Shown: positions 24,281 through 32,686 of the stretch, in pieces
How positions within the stretch are numbered: the stretch's first letter is position 1
Layout: every line of letters begins with the position of its first letter
Source of the DNA: Arthrobacter sp. KBS0703
GTDB taxonomy: Bacteria > Actinomycetota > Actinomycetes > Actinomycetales > Micrococcaceae
Assembly (NCBI RefSeq): GCF_002008315.2
Contig: NZ_MVDG02000001.1
Coordinates: 1,612,001 to 1,676,000 of the forward strand
Reading direction: 5' to 3'
Length of the DNA: 64,000 nucleotides
The notes under the pieces: model-generated
What the model was told of the DNA's origin: nothing
Databases searched by the model: none
The model's input: only the letters and a program-made list of their open reading frames with translations
Translations under genes and position numbers: made by a program

Positions 24281-24550
24281 TCACGCGCTGCGCTTCCGGG
24301 TGAGAAGTTTTGCCAGTTCCGCGGATGCGTCTGCGGACGTTGTCTTCCGCACCTGCGACGTAGAACGCTGCTCGCTGAGTTCGAGAATCTGTTCGTAGTG
24401 GTTTTCTGTGAAGCGAACGGTTCGCTTGTTCAGGCGGAGATGCGGCCACGTGTTCGTGTAGTACATCTCCCTGACCATTCGCAGGGAAACCCCCAGTCGC
24501 TGCGCCAGATCATCTGGTGTCATCAATTCATTCCTGTATTCCGTCGTCAC
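24281..24550 (-). CDS. Excisionase-like helix-turn-helix protein
   Basis: The 89-residue protein reads NELMTPDDLAQRLGVSLRMV, REMYYTNTWPHLRLNKRTVR, FTENHYEQILE. This is the MerR-like winged HTH of phage and ICE excisionases (the turn GVSLRMV, then a wing with RTVRFTE). The tail (SQVRKTTSADASAELAKLLT) is charged. Position 230 bp from the tRNA-derived attachment site fits a recombination directionality factor for the broken integrase. Confidence 0.75.
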   Translation of the reverse strand: MTTEYRNELMTPDDLAQRLGVSLRMVREMYYTNTWPHLRLNKRTVRFTENHYEQILELSEQRSTSQVRKTTSADASAELAKLLTRKRSA

Positions 24551-24785
24551 GTTTCGTGCCTCCGATTGCCGTTGATCCAGTCAGCAAGCGCTCCTTGCTG
24601 AGGGGTCCTATGCGGCTCGCCGGCTGGCGGGTGTAACTGTGCGTGTCACGGCGGGCATTCATGCATGTCTGCAGAGTCGCGGAATCTGCCTTCGCGTGGT
24701 CCCTCGACGCGTGGCTGACGTGGTTGAAACAACAGCGATGACACGTTGTTTACTGGAATAAGCCGCAATAAAAAGCCCGGAATCT
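24551..24785. other. Noncoding stretch between the excisionase-like gene and the tRNA end
   Basis: No gene was seen. Position 24730-24785 turns AT-rich (AACAACAGCGATGACACG, GCAATAAAAAGCC), as is common near integration sites. GCCCGGAATCTA at 24775-24786 resembles GCCCCCGGAATCCA in the terminator beyond the tRNA end. Confidence 0.35.
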
Positions 24786-24810
24786 AGCGGTTTTCGCATC
24801 TGGCGACACG

Positions 24811-24842
24811 CCGGGAATGGGGTTCAAGTCCCCCTCCGCGCA
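24811..24842 (+). tRNA. 3' end of a tRNA gene, probable right attachment site
   Basis: GGGGTTCAAGTCCCC forms a T-arm with a seven-base TTCAAGT loop, and TCCGCGC plus A gives the 3' half of the acceptor stem and discriminator. Upstream bases do not supply the matching GCGCGGA 5' strand, D-arm or anticodon arm. A terminator follows at once. A 3' tRNA fragment bordering an island is the normal product of integrase insertion; the full tRNA should lie at the other end, left of the window. Isotype not determined. Confidence 0.6.
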
Positions 24843-24849
24843 CAACGGG

Positions 24850-24886
24850 AAAAGCCCCCGGAATCCACGGATTCCAGGGGCTTTTT
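24850..24886 (+). terminator. Rho-independent terminator after the tRNA end
   Basis: AAAAGCCCC and GGAATCC pair with GGATTCC and GGGGCTTTTT (one mismatch), followed by T5. It is a typical tRNA terminator and supports reading the upstream element as a tRNA 3' end. Confidence 0.85.
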
Positions 24887-24960
24887 CGTGCCCGCACTCA
24901 CCTGCGCTGCCGAAGAGCGCAGCGAACGACGAGCTGCCGCCAGCTCCCTCGGGCAGGCCT

Positions 24961-25635
24961 TCAGCGGACCAAGCCGGAGACGAGGTTGATGGTGGTGGCC
25001 AGCACAATGGCTCCCAGCAGATATGACAGCAGGGCGTGGCGCAGCACGGTGCCGCGGATGGCGTCGGTTTTCAGGTCGGTGTCGGAGACCTGGAAACACA
25101 TGCCGACGGTGAAGGACAGGTAGGCGAAGTCCAGGTAGCGCGGCTGCCTGTCCTCGTTGAAGTCCACCCCGGACTTGTCCCGGTAGTAAATCGACGCGTA
25201 GCGCAGGGCGAAGAGCGTGTGCACCAGGAACCAGGACAGCGCCACGCTGCCGAGCGCCAGGGCGATGATGGCCGATTTCCCGCCGCCTTCCGTGGTGGAG
25301 GCGTCGAGCAGGATCAGCGCGACCCCGCCGAAGCTGGCAATCGTTGCTGCGAGCACGAGGGCATCCGAGGCGGCCCGGCCGGGATCGTCGCGCCGGGAGT
25401 GCGCCGCTGTGGCCCCCGCGTTCAGTCCGCCGATGATCGACCAGACCCAGACGAGGTAGGTGGCGCAGGCGGCACCCCAGCCCGTCGCGGGCGCGTAGGA
25501 CCACGATTTCAGGAATCCGACGGCCACAGCCGCACCGATACCGACGACGGCCATCACCAGGAGCCGAAGACGCGAATGATGGGCCGGCTTGTCGTACTCC
25601 GTCGGCTGGTGCCCTGCCCTGTCAGTTGTGCTCAT
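24961..25635 (-). CDS. DUF1345 family membrane protein
   Basis: This 224-residue integral membrane protein has about five hydrophobic segments, including LRLLVMAVVGIGAAVAVGFL, YLVWVWSIIGGLNAGATAAH, ATIASFGGVALILLDA and SYLLGAIVLATTINLVSGL. Family words are HTLFALRYASIYYRDKSGVD and YLDFAYLSFTVGMCFQVSDT, diagnostic for DUF1345. Function unknown. Its start overlaps the stop of the CtaG-like gene by 4 bp, so translation is coupled. It is the first intact gene of the core region right of the island. Confidence 0.88.
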   Translation of the reverse strand: MSTTDRAGHQPTEYDKPAHHSRLRLLVMAVVGIGAAVAVGFLKSWSYAPATGWGAACATYLVWVWSIIGGLNAGATAAHSRRDDPGRAASDALVLAATIASFGGVALILLDASTTEGGGKSAIIALALGSVALSWFLVHTLFALRYASIYYRDKSGVDFNEDRQPRYLDFAYLSFTVGMCFQVSDTDLKTDAIRGTVLRHALLSYLLGAIVLATTINLVSGLVR

Positions 25636-26564
25636 GGTCCGATCATTCCAGCTCCGCGGTCCGGAACCCGGGCGGCGGCCTGGCCGAGTCCGGTCAAATG
25701 CTGCCGGTTCAGGGCGTCCAGCTCGTCATCGGTGAGGTCGTCGAAGGTCCGGGCCTCGCGGCGGTCACTGCGGGCGAAGCGGACGAACATCAGGATGATC
25801 AGCGGCAGGTCGACGATTTCGGCGATGAACCACAGCAAGTCTCCGGCCATCTGCTGGTCGCGCAGAGGACCGGGCTGCCAGCTGGGGCGTCCGGCCGCGG
25901 CCCGCCCGGCCCCGTCCATGATCCCCGGGCTGAGCCGCATCAGGATTCCGGGCACGGCGTCGGCCAGGAGCTCGATGAAGACGTAGATGAACTCGACAAT
26001 GATCAACGAACTGATTGCCTTCGTTGACGCGTCCTCGATGATCGGCACCGCCATCAGCATCCCCAGCAGGGGCACGAATATGGTCAGCAGCACGTCCCAG
26101 AGCGTGCTGGTCCGCAGGGTGTAGAACAGCGGAGTGAGGAACAGGCTGAAGATGCCCAGCCCCAGCAGGGCAGCAACCAGGGTGTTGCTCAGGCAGCGCA
26201 CCACGGCGTGGTCCAGGATTCTCTCCAGCCGCGAAGCCCCCGCAGTGCCCAGCGAGGTCCGGGCCAGGGTAAGCGGCCTGCCCGCCGCCACGAGCAACGG
26301 GACGACGAAGAGGTAAGAGGTGACCTTCAGCGTGAAAACCCAGCGGAGATCGTGGCTGTAGACGCCCGTGAAGCCGCAGCTGAGCACCGTGAAGCTGCCC
26401 AGGCCCAGCACGTAAAACGTCACCGTCCGCCACCACGGCCACGTGATGCCGCGCCTCGCGGCCGCCCGGACTCCGCGCGCGTACAACACGGCGGCCAGAA
26501 GCAGCAGCGCAAGGGCCGGCCAGTTGAGCGTCCAGGAGCGCCAGACGACATCCCACGTTGGCAT
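25632..26564 (-). CDS. Cytochrome c oxidase assembly factor CtaG-like (caa3_CtaG)
   Basis: The 310-residue polytopic membrane protein shows WDVVWRSWTLNWPALALLLL, GSFTVLSCGFTGVYSHDLRW, FTLKVTSYLFVVPLLVAAGR PL and, late, MAGDLLWFIAEIVDLPLIIL, all usual for the caa3_CtaG family. Members assist copper delivery or assembly of terminal oxidases. The C-terminus is a charged cytosolic tail (DRREARTFDDLTDDELDAL). It forms an operon with DUF1345 (4-bp overlap) and starts two bases before the DedA stop region, implying a three-gene transcript. Confidence 0.85.
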   Translation of the reverse strand: MPTWDVVWRSWTLNWPALALLLLAAVLYARGVRAAARRGITWPWWRTVTFYVLGLGSFTVLSCGFTGVYSHDLRWVFTLKVTSYLFVVPLLVAAGRPLTLARTSLGTAGASRLERILDHAVVRCLSNTLVAALLGLGIFSLFLTPLFYTLRTSTLWDVLLTIFVPLLGMLMAVPIIEDASTKAISSLIIVEFIYVFIELLADAVPGILMRLSPGIMDGAGRAAAGRPSWQPGPLRDQQMAGDLLWFIAEIVDLPLIILMFVRFARSDRREARTFDDLTDDELDALNRQHLTGLGQAAARVPDRGAGMIGP

Positions 26565-26566
26565 GG

Positions 26567-27313
26567 TCAGTTCCTCCTTGCCACTTCTTCGGCTGGCGCC
26601 TCGTCCGAGGCGTCCCCGCTGAACACGGCGCCCTCGTCAGCCTCATCGCCGTCGCCGGCCTTTTTGCTCCGGCGGTGCTTGAGGTATTCGATGCCCCATG
26701 GCACTACGGACACCACAACCATGACTACGGCGATGATGTCGATGTTCTTGGCGACTATGTCGAAGTGCCCCAGCCAGGTGCCCAGCAGCGTGACGGACGT
26801 GGCCCATGCCAGGGCTCCGACGATGTTCCACAGCGAGAAGGACTTGTAGCCGTAGCGGGCGATCCCCGCGCTCAGCGGCGCATAGGTCCGCACGATGGGA
26901 ACGAAACGGGCCAGCACAATGGCCGGTCCGCCGTGGCGGCGGAAGAAGTCCTCGGTCTTGTCCAGATGGGACGTCTTCAGGATTTTGGCGTCGTCCTTGA
27001 ACCAGCGGCGGCCGAACTTGCGTCCGAGCAGGTAGCCCACCTGGTCCCCCGCCACCGCCGCCGCCGTGATGACGCCGATCAGCACCGGCAGTGCCAGGTT
27101 CAGCTCCTGGTGAAGGAGTCCGGCAGTAAAGAGCAGGGAGTCGCCGGGCAGGAACGGGAAAAGGACACCGGATTCGATGAAGACCATCAAGGCAATGACA
27201 GAGAGGGTGGCCGGCCCCAGGCCCTGAAGGAGGGCTGCCGGGTCCAGCACGGAGGGACTCCCTGCGGACGATGCCACGGCAGGTGCAATCGCTAGGGCAT
27301 GAAGAGTGTGCAT
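26567..27313 (-). CDS. DedA family membrane protein
   Basis: ATG 27313 follows GAGGG at good spacing. The 248-residue product has the DedA/VTT layout: IALMVFIESGVLFPFLPGDS (E and F/P G-D-S motif), VAGDQVGYLLGRKFGRRWF, then FRRHGGPAIVLARFVPIVRT YAPLSAGIARY (the RFVPxxR region) and a last helix VVMVVVSVVPWGIEYL. DedA proteins are phospholipid scramblase/transport-type proteins needed for membrane homeostasis. The tail is acidic (GDEADEGAVFSGDASDEAPA). It is first in the operon with the CtaG-like and DUF1345 genes. Confidence 0.9.
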   Translation of the reverse strand: MHTLHALAIAPAVASSAGSPSVLDPAALLQGLGPATLSVIALMVFIESGVLFPFLPGDSLLFTAGLLHQELNLALPVLIGVITAAAVAGDQVGYLLGRKFGRRWFKDDAKILKTSHLDKTEDFFRRHGGPAIVLARFVPIVRTYAPLSAGIARYGYKSFSLWNIVGALAWATSVTLLGTWLGHFDIVAKNIDIIAVVMVVVSVVPWGIEYLKHRRSKKAGDGDEADEGAVFSGDASDEAPAEEVARRN

Positions 27314-27359
27314 CGAACCACCCTCGCCCGCGGTCTCTAAGAAAACCCTAAGAAACCGG

Positions 27360-27422
27360 CGCAGGGACCTGAACCGCCTGTACGAGGACGACGTCGTCGA
27401 GGCGGTCAGGATTGAGCGCTGA
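27360..27422 (+). pseudogene. Short remnant resembling a DUF3841 C-terminus
   Basis: The plus strand reads DLNRLYEDDVVEAVRIER and a stop at 27420-27422, matching the tail of DUF3841 proteins (compare TVHTLYEDHVAHAVQLEC at 12227). Only about 18 residues are left, between two intact divergent genes. It may be the trace of a deleted gene. Confidence 0.3.
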
Positions 27423-27537
27423 GCAGACTCATGGCCATCCGAACGGCACGTACGTACGATGATTGAAGGCCCGGAATCCGGTGCGGTCAGCTTGGCCGGA
27501 GGATGGGGTTGTCCCGGCCCGCCGGAGGTGCAGCGCA

Positions 27538-28785
27538 TTGCATTTCGCTTTCATTTGCCTGCCCGCCGCGGGCCATGTGAATCCGACGTTGCCGGTGGTT
27601 GCCGAGCTCGTCCGGCGCGGCCACCGTGTCACGTATGCGACCTCGGCGAAGTATGCGGGCGCTGTTGAGTCTGCCGGCGCCGCCTTTTTTGAGAGTGGAG
27701 AGGACCTGGCCGCGCAGTTTCCCCGGTTCGGCAGTCCTGGTCAGGGCGCCGGCGCTGCATCCCCACAGGCGGGGATGCTGGCGGGATTGGCGTCGGGGAT
27801 GATGTCTGGACTAGTGGAGCGGCTGCTGGAGCGTGCGAGGGAGGAGTTCCCCGCCCTGTTGGCCCGTTTGGCCGCGGACCGGCCCGACGCCGTGTGCTAC
27901 GACGCCATGACACTGGCCGGAAAGATGGCAGCCATGAAACTTGACCTGCCCGACGTCGCGTTGCTGCCGAGCTATGCAACCAACGAACATTTCTCCGTGC
28001 GGGAGCTGATGCCGGCCCGTGCGCCGGAAGAAATGCTGGCAGCGTGGAAGCGGGTCCGCCGGCTGATCGATGATTTCGCAGCAGAGCAGGGCCTGGACGA
28101 TTTCACCTTCATGGAAGGCCCGTCGGCGTCGTTGAATATCTGCTTCATCCCCAGGGAATTCCAGCCAGCCGGCGACACCTTTGGCGCCAGCTTCCACTTT
28201 GTGGGACCTTGCCTTGGCCAAAGAACGGACGAGAACACATGGCGGCCCGACCGGCAGTCCGCGCCACTGGTCTTCATTTCGCTGGGCACCACACCGCTGA
28301 ACGACCGTGCCGAATTCTTCCGGATGTGCCTGGAGGCATTCGCCGGCACCCCGTGGCAGGTGGCCATGGCCATTGGCGACCGCACCGGGGTGGCCGAACT
28401 GGGGGACATACCGGACAACGCTGACGTCCGCGCGTTCTTTCCCCAGCTGGAAGTCCTCCGCCATGCCGACGTGTTTCTCTCACACACGGGGATGAATTCC
28501 ACCATGGAGGCCCTGTACTTTGGAGTGCCTTTGGTGGCCTTTCCGCTGCAGCCGGAACAGGAAGCCAATGCCCGCCGCGTCGAGGACCTGGGACTGGGAC
28601 GCCGCCTGCCCGCCGAATCGCTCACACCCGCCCTGATCCGCACGGTCATCACCGAAGTCAGTGACGACCAGGAAATCCGGCGAAACCTGGAGACCATGAG
28701 CCAGCGCGTCCGCGGAGCTGGAGGACCAGCGGAGGCCGCCGACGCCATCGAACGCTACCTGCACGGCGGGCGCCCTTCGGCGTAG
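27538..28785 (+). CDS. MGT-type UDP-glycosyltransferase
   Basis: TTG 27538 is the favoured start, nine bases after GGAGG, giving LHFAFICLPAAGHVNPTLPV, the GT-B acceptor domain opening with its GHVNP motif. The product is about 415 residues. The donor domain has PLVFISLGTTPLNDRAEFF, VRAFFPQLEVLRHADVFLSH TGMNSTMEALYFGVPLVAFP (the HxGxxSTxEA glycosyltransferase signature) and LQPEQEANARRVEDLGLG. Family members glycosylate macrolides, phenolics or lipids. The substrate is unknown. An upstream start at 27463 gives an Arg-rich head absent from the family. Confidence 0.87.
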   Translation: MHFAFICLPAAGHVNPTLPVVAELVRRGHRVTYATSAKYAGAVESAGAAFFESGEDLAAQFPRFGSPGQGAGAASPQAGMLAGLASGMMSGLVERLLERAREEFPALLARLAADRPDAVCYDAMTLAGKMAAMKLDLPDVALLPSYATNEHFSVRELMPARAPEEMLAAWKRVRRLIDDFAAEQGLDDFTFMEGPSASLNICFIPREFQPAGDTFGASFHFVGPCLGQRTDENTWRPDRQSAPLVFISLGTTPLNDRAEFFRMCLEAFAGTPWQVAMAIGDRTGVAELGDIPDNADVRAFFPQLEVLRHADVFLSHTGMNSTMEALYFGVPLVAFPLQPEQEANARRVEDLGLGRRLPAESLTPALIRTVITEVSDDQEIRRNLETMSQRVRGAGGPAEAADAIERYLHGGRPSA

Positions 28786-28819
28786 CTCTTGCGCTGCTCC
28801 CCGGCCGGCGGCCTGCGCC

Positions 28820-29660
28820 TCAAGCGTGGGCTCGCGCCCGAATCGGTCCGATGGCCAGGCTCGCATCGGCTCGGAGGAAGCCCCCGATGCGGTCAGCCTG
28901 TGCCATCAGTTCGTCCTTCTGGGGCGTTCTCAGCGGCCGGAACAGTTCGGCCGTGATTTCGACTCTGCGCCCGGACCGGCGTTGGTGCCACAGTCCTCCG
29001 ACCACGCCGTCAATCAGCACAACCGGAAAATTACCGGCCTGCCCCCTGGACAGCCCCCGCTGGGCGGCCTCCCCGGCGAAGAGCCGATCGCGGGGCTGGG
29101 AGCCCACGATGAAGGCATCGAAGAGCGAATGCTGCCTGCGCCAGGACAGCGCGCCAGCGCGGCCACATCCCGTTGAACGCGGGCATGACCAGCTCACCAG
29201 CCCACGGCCCCGTTTGTGCGACGACGGCGTCGCCGAGTTCTGCCGCGGTGAGCTCGGCCGCCCGGAGCGCATCGGCTATCGCGAAAATGACTTCCTCCGC
29301 CTGCGCCAGAGTCAGGAACCGTTGCTGGACCGCTGCAGGGAGCGGAATTGCGCCCAGAGCTGCTGTCCAGAGGGGGAGGTCCTCGGCAGGCAGCAGGTGA
29401 ACGGTGCCGCGGGGTCCGTACGTCTTGACCAGGCTTCGCTCGTCCCCCAGGCCCCGACGGATCTCCTCCTGGGAAATGCCCAGCGAGCGTATCCCGGTGG
29501 ACAGCTCCGCGGCCGAGGGGACTTGGGCGTGTGCCCCGCACATGGCCCTCACGATATCGGCCGGGCGGCTGTGCCCGGCGGGCGGGACAAGCCCGTTCCG
29601 CTCCAGCCGCCGGGCGCAGACCTCAGCCCACGAAAACGCCTCTGGCTTCCGAATGCTCAT
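28820..29660 (-). pseudogene. Winged-helix DNA-binding domain protein with internal deletion
   Basis: ATG 29660 opens MSIRKPEAFSWAEVCARRLE RNGL and continues QVPSAAELSTGIRSLGISQE, KTYGPRGTVHLLPAEDLPLW, ELVMPAFNGMWPRWRAVLAQ, the N-terminal half of the HTH_42 (winged-helix, DUF1006-like) family. The match resumes in another frame with HSLFDAFIVGSQPRDRLFAG, NFPVVLIDGVVGGLWHQRRS, the C-terminal end. Relatives have about 370 residues; roughly 90 middle residues are gone at the join near 29140-29160. Deletion between short repeats or misassembly are both possible. The surrounding genes are intact. Confidence 0.7.
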
Positions 29661-29821
29661 CCCTGCAGTGTTCCTTCGACGCCTTCCCGAGACAATGGGG
29701 CGCGGGTTCCCCTCCACCTGTCGTTCAGGGTCACACGCCCCGCGATGCCATCGGGGCGTGTGACTACACCACTACCCCACCCACTCTGGAGCTCCGTCAG
29801 CACCGGGCTTAGGGTGGTGCC

Positions 29822-30160
29822 ATGGCTGATGCGTATTCCTCTCTCCTCGAAGCGTTCAAGAACGTTGGTGCGGCCAGAGCCTACGGCGCTCCGGTCAGGC
29901 TCGACGACGGCGAAGAGTTCGTGCCGGTCGCCCTGGTTTCGTTCGGGTTCGGCGGCGGCACCGACGCCGAACCCGACGGCGCAGGTGCTTCGGGCGGAGG
30001 CGGGGGCGGCGTAGTCATCCCGCTCGGCGTTTACAGCCGCGGCAGCGGGGGCAGCCCTGTGTTCCGGCCTAACACGATTGCGCTTCTGGCCGGCCTCGTC
30101 CCTGTCGTGTGCGCTGCGGGTTTTGCGGTTCGCGGAGCTATTCGGGCGCTGCGTCCGTAG
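29822..30160 (+). CDS. GerW/YtfJ family protein
   Basis: The 112-residue protein begins ADAYSSLLEAFKNVGAARAY GAPVRLDDGEEFVPVALVSF GFGGG, which is the GerW (sporulation protein YtfJ) core: a G-x-P-V strand, VPVA, then a Gly-rich stretch. A Gly-rich linker (GASGGGGGGVVIPLG) and a C-terminal hydrophobic helix (IALLAGLVPVVCAAGFAV) follow. In spore formers GerW aids germination; this lineage does not sporulate, so the role here is unknown. Confidence 0.82.
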   Translation: MADAYSSLLEAFKNVGAARAYGAPVRLDDGEEFVPVALVSFGFGGGTDAEPDGAGASGGGGGGVVIPLGVYSRGSGGSPVFRPNTIALLAGLVPVVCAAGFAVRGAIRALRP

Positions 30161-30181
30161 ATGCCTGGCCACACCAGAGGG

Positions 30182-30646
30182 CTACCCCAGCCGGCTGCGA
30201 ACGATCTCGCTGACGGCCTTGCCGTCGAAGCGCCCGGCGACCTTGGCCGTGACGGGCTTCATCACGGCGCCCATGTGCCGGATGGACAGCTCCGCCCCTT
30301 CGGCTTTCAGGGCGTCGATCGCCTCGTCAACTATTCCTTCCACCTCCGCGGCAGTCAGCGGCTGCGGCAGGTACGCCTCGATGACCTCGGCTTCTGCGAG
30401 TTCGGCGGCGGCACGCCCGTCCTCGCCGGCCTCCGTGTAGATGCGCGCCGTGTCATGGCGCTTCGCGGCTTCCTTCTGCAGCAGAGCAGTCACCTGGGTG
30501 TCATCCAGTTCGGTTGGCGTCTTGCCCGACTTCTCACGCGTTTCGATCTCGCCCAGCACATTGCGCACCGTGGTGAGCGCCACCCGGTTGCCGTCCTTCA
30601 TGTGGACAACGACGTCAGCGTGCAGGCGTTCCTTCAGGGTGCTCAT
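30182..30646 (-). CDS. GatB/YqeY domain-containing protein
   Basis: ATG 30646 gives 154 residues: STLKERLHADVVVHMKDGNR, VALTTVRNVLGEIETREKSG, LQKEAAKRHDTARIYTEAGE, AEAEVIEAYLPQPLTAAEVE, then SIRHMGAVMKPVTAKVAGRF DGKAVSEIVRSRLG. This is a complete YqeY, with the helical N-terminal part and the GatB-tail-like C-terminal domain (MGxVMK...GRxDGKxVSxIV). The family may bind tRNA, but the cell role is not fixed. An in-frame upstream Met at 30697 adds residues outside the family norm. Confidence 0.92.
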   Translation of the reverse strand: MSTLKERLHADVVVHMKDGNRVALTTVRNVLGEIETREKSGKTPTELDDTQVTALLQKEAAKRHDTARIYTEAGEDGRAAAELAEAEVIEAYLPQPLTAAEVEGIVDEAIDALKAEGAELSIRHMGAVMKPVTAKVAGRFDGKAVSEIVRSRLG

Positions 30647-30853
30647 GGTTTTCGTCCTTTCAACAGCGTTCAGTAGTTCAATGGTGTACCCGGCCACGGG
30701 TTCCCACTAGGACCCAGCCCGCGGCGGCCGCGTCGCCGCACCGGCCGGGGCACCGCTCCCGGTTCACCGGCATGCCGCAGCCGGAAGGCGCAAATTTCCG
30801 GTTATGGTTGTGAGGGTTGGGGGCCACCACCCGGCCTGGGGAGGAATGAACAC

Positions 30854-31890
30854 ATGGAACTGCATGGCCGAAATCGTCGGAACGCGAAAATAGGCCGCCG
30901 GCTTTTCACCCTCGCCTCAGTAGCCGTGGCCCTCAACGGCTGCGGTCCTGCAAACCGAAGCGAAGGCACCGGCAGCGCAGCGGCATCTCCCGTCGCCCCA
31001 CCGGCCACGGCCACTGCACGAAAACGTCCGACGACGACCCCGCCTGCCGTGCGTCCCCTGCCGGATCCTCAAACGCAGGTTTCCCAGACGGCATCGGCCC
31101 TTCTTCCGGGGACCTATGGTCCTGTCTCTTATACACATCTAGATGTGTATAAGAGACACCGGCTCCCAGCCGCCGGCCCGCGGCCGCCGCGCCTGCCAAG
31201 GCCCGCATCGTGGCTGATTTCACGGGCAAGGCACCCGGCACATGGGGGCTCTATGTGCCGGGGACCGCCACGAACCTCACGGGCCGCGGCCGCAGGATCG
31301 CCCTGACCTTTGACTGCTGCGGCGGGCCCGGGGGCGACGGCGTGGACCGGGAACTCATCGACACGCTTCAACGTACGCGAACCCGGGCCACGTTCTTCCT
31401 CAATTTCCGGTGGATCCAGGCAAATCCCGGAGTTGCCAGATCCCTGGCCGAAAACCCTCTCTTCGAGATCGGCAACCACGGCACCAAGCATGTTCCGCTC
31501 TCGGTTTCCGGCCGCAGCGCGTACGGAATCCAGGGCACCGCCAGCCCGGCGGAGGTCTACGACGAAGTCATGGTCAACCAGGCTGCACTGTACCGGCTCA
31601 CGGGCAAGCCTGCCAGGTACTTCCGCCCCGGAACCGCCTACTTCGACGAGGCCTCGGCCGCCATAGTCAGGGAGCTCGGGCTGATCCCCGTGTCATTCAG
31701 CATCAACGGCGACGGCGGTGCCACCTACCCTGCGCCGGTTGTTCTTGGCGAAGTCGCCGCAGCCAAGCCCGGGGATATCATCATCGCCCATGCCAACCAC
31801 CCTCACGGCGGAACCGCAGCCGGAGTGGCGCTGGGGTTGACCGCCCTGAAAACGGCAGGCCTCAAACCGGGACGACTCAACGTGAAGTAG
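30854..31890 (+). pseudogene. Polysaccharide deacetylase lipoprotein, interrupted by adapter sequence
   Basis: The start (ATG 30854, after GGGGAGG) encodes a lipoprotein signal with box VALNGC near residue 30 and a Ser/Pro/Thr-rich linker. The NodB catalytic domain reads RRIALTFDCCGGPGGDGVDR (Asp motif), FEIGNHGTKHVPLSV (His-x3-His metal site), YFRPGTAYFDEASAAIVREL (Arg/Pro motif) and GDIIIAHANHPHGGT. It would deacetylate cell-wall or exported polysaccharide outside the membrane. A 37-nt library adapter at 31122-31158 breaks the linker, and the two flanks are out of frame by one base, so a base or more was lost there. The real gene is probably intact. Confidence 0.82.
31122..31158. other. Nextera junction adapter left in assembly (copy 1)
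   Basis: CTGTCTCTTATACACATCT is followed directly by its reverse complement, lacking the last G. The two 19-nt halves are the Tn5 mosaic end used in mate-pair libraries. It is not natural DNA. Confidence 0.97.
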
Positions 31891-31912
31891 TCCGGCGGTA
31901 GCCTAGAGTCCT

Positions 31913-32677
31913 ATGGTTTACTTCGAAGCAGCTGCCCCGTCCCTCCCGCAACTGTGGTGGGACCGCGTGGCTTCCGGCTTCGCGCAGTCCGACATTCCCG
32001 CGGTGACCGTTACCGAACTCCTCGCCGTCGTCGTGATCGCCGCAATTCTCTCCGTCCCGCGCGCCACGTGGCGGTACTTCGGGCTGTTTGCGACCGTAAC
32101 CCATGAACTGGGGCACGCATTTGCCGCGCTTACCAGTGGCCAGCGGCTCGGCGGCATCCAGCTTCGGCTCAACCACTCCGGCACCACCACCTCCTACACC
32201 CGCGGCCGGTTCGCCGCCGTATGGTCAGGGTTTTGGGGGTATCCCGTTCCCGGCATGGCGGGTGCAGCGCTGGTCTGGTCCGGCTTCACCGGGTGGGGGC
32301 CTGCTGCCATGTCCACCGGGCTGCTGATTCTGCTGGCATCCCTGATGTTCATCCGCAACGTCGCCGGCGTCTTCATCCTCCTGGCGGCCGTCCTTGCCTC
32401 GGCCACCACGATCATTGCCGTGCCCGCTGCTTTTACCGGCCATATCGCAATCATCCTGGGGCTGGCCCTGCTCGTCGCCTCAGTCCGCGACCTGGCCAAG
32501 CTCACGAACGTCCACCTCCGCCGCCGCGACCAGTTGCGGACCTCCGACGCCTACATCCTCTACCGCGCCACGGCCGTGCCCTCGGGGGTATGGATCGTCC
32601 TCTTTGCCATACTTGTCGGGGCGTCCTGGTTGGTGGCGTGGCAGCCGATTTCGAAGGTTCTTGCCGCGGCGACATAG
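31913..32677 (+). CDS. M50-like membrane metalloprotease family protein
   Basis: The 254-residue protein is mostly hydrophobic with about six membrane helices. FGLFATVTHELGHAFAALTS contains the HELGH zinc motif (HExxH) within a helix, as in M50B-type site-2-protease relatives. The rest is ATWRYFGLF, GYPVPGMAGAALVWSGF and VRDLAKLTNVHLRRRDQLRT. Distant M50 members with a short core are common in actinobacteria; their substrates are unknown. A second zinc ligand (NPxDG-like) is not obvious, so activity is uncertain. It is followed after 9 bp by the reductase gene. Confidence 0.8.
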   Translation: MVYFEAAAPSLPQLWWDRVASGFAQSDIPAVTVTELLAVVVIAAILSVPRATWRYFGLFATVTHELGHAFAALTSGQRLGGIQLRLNHSGTTTSYTRGRFAAVWSGFWGYPVPGMAGAALVWSGFTGWGPAAMSTGLLILLASLMFIRNVAGVFILLAAVLASATTIIAVPAAFTGHIAIILGLALLVASVRDLAKLTNVHLRRRDQLRTSDAYILYRATAVPSGVWIVLFAILVGASWLVAWQPISKVLAAAT

Positions 32678-32686
32678 GCTGGACCT

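Noticed and set aside
24811..24842. A complete tRNA gene
   Set aside because: No 5' acceptor strand, D-arm or anticodon arm could be found upstream; only the 3' end is present.
14150..24850. A CRISPR array
   Set aside because: No regularly spaced direct repeats and no cas genes were seen; the short tandem repeat at 19979 has only two units.
27463..27537. Upstream ATG as the glycosyltransferase start
   Set aside because: It adds 25 Arg/Pro-rich residues not found in the family; TTG 27538 has a better ribosome site and begins at the conserved domain.
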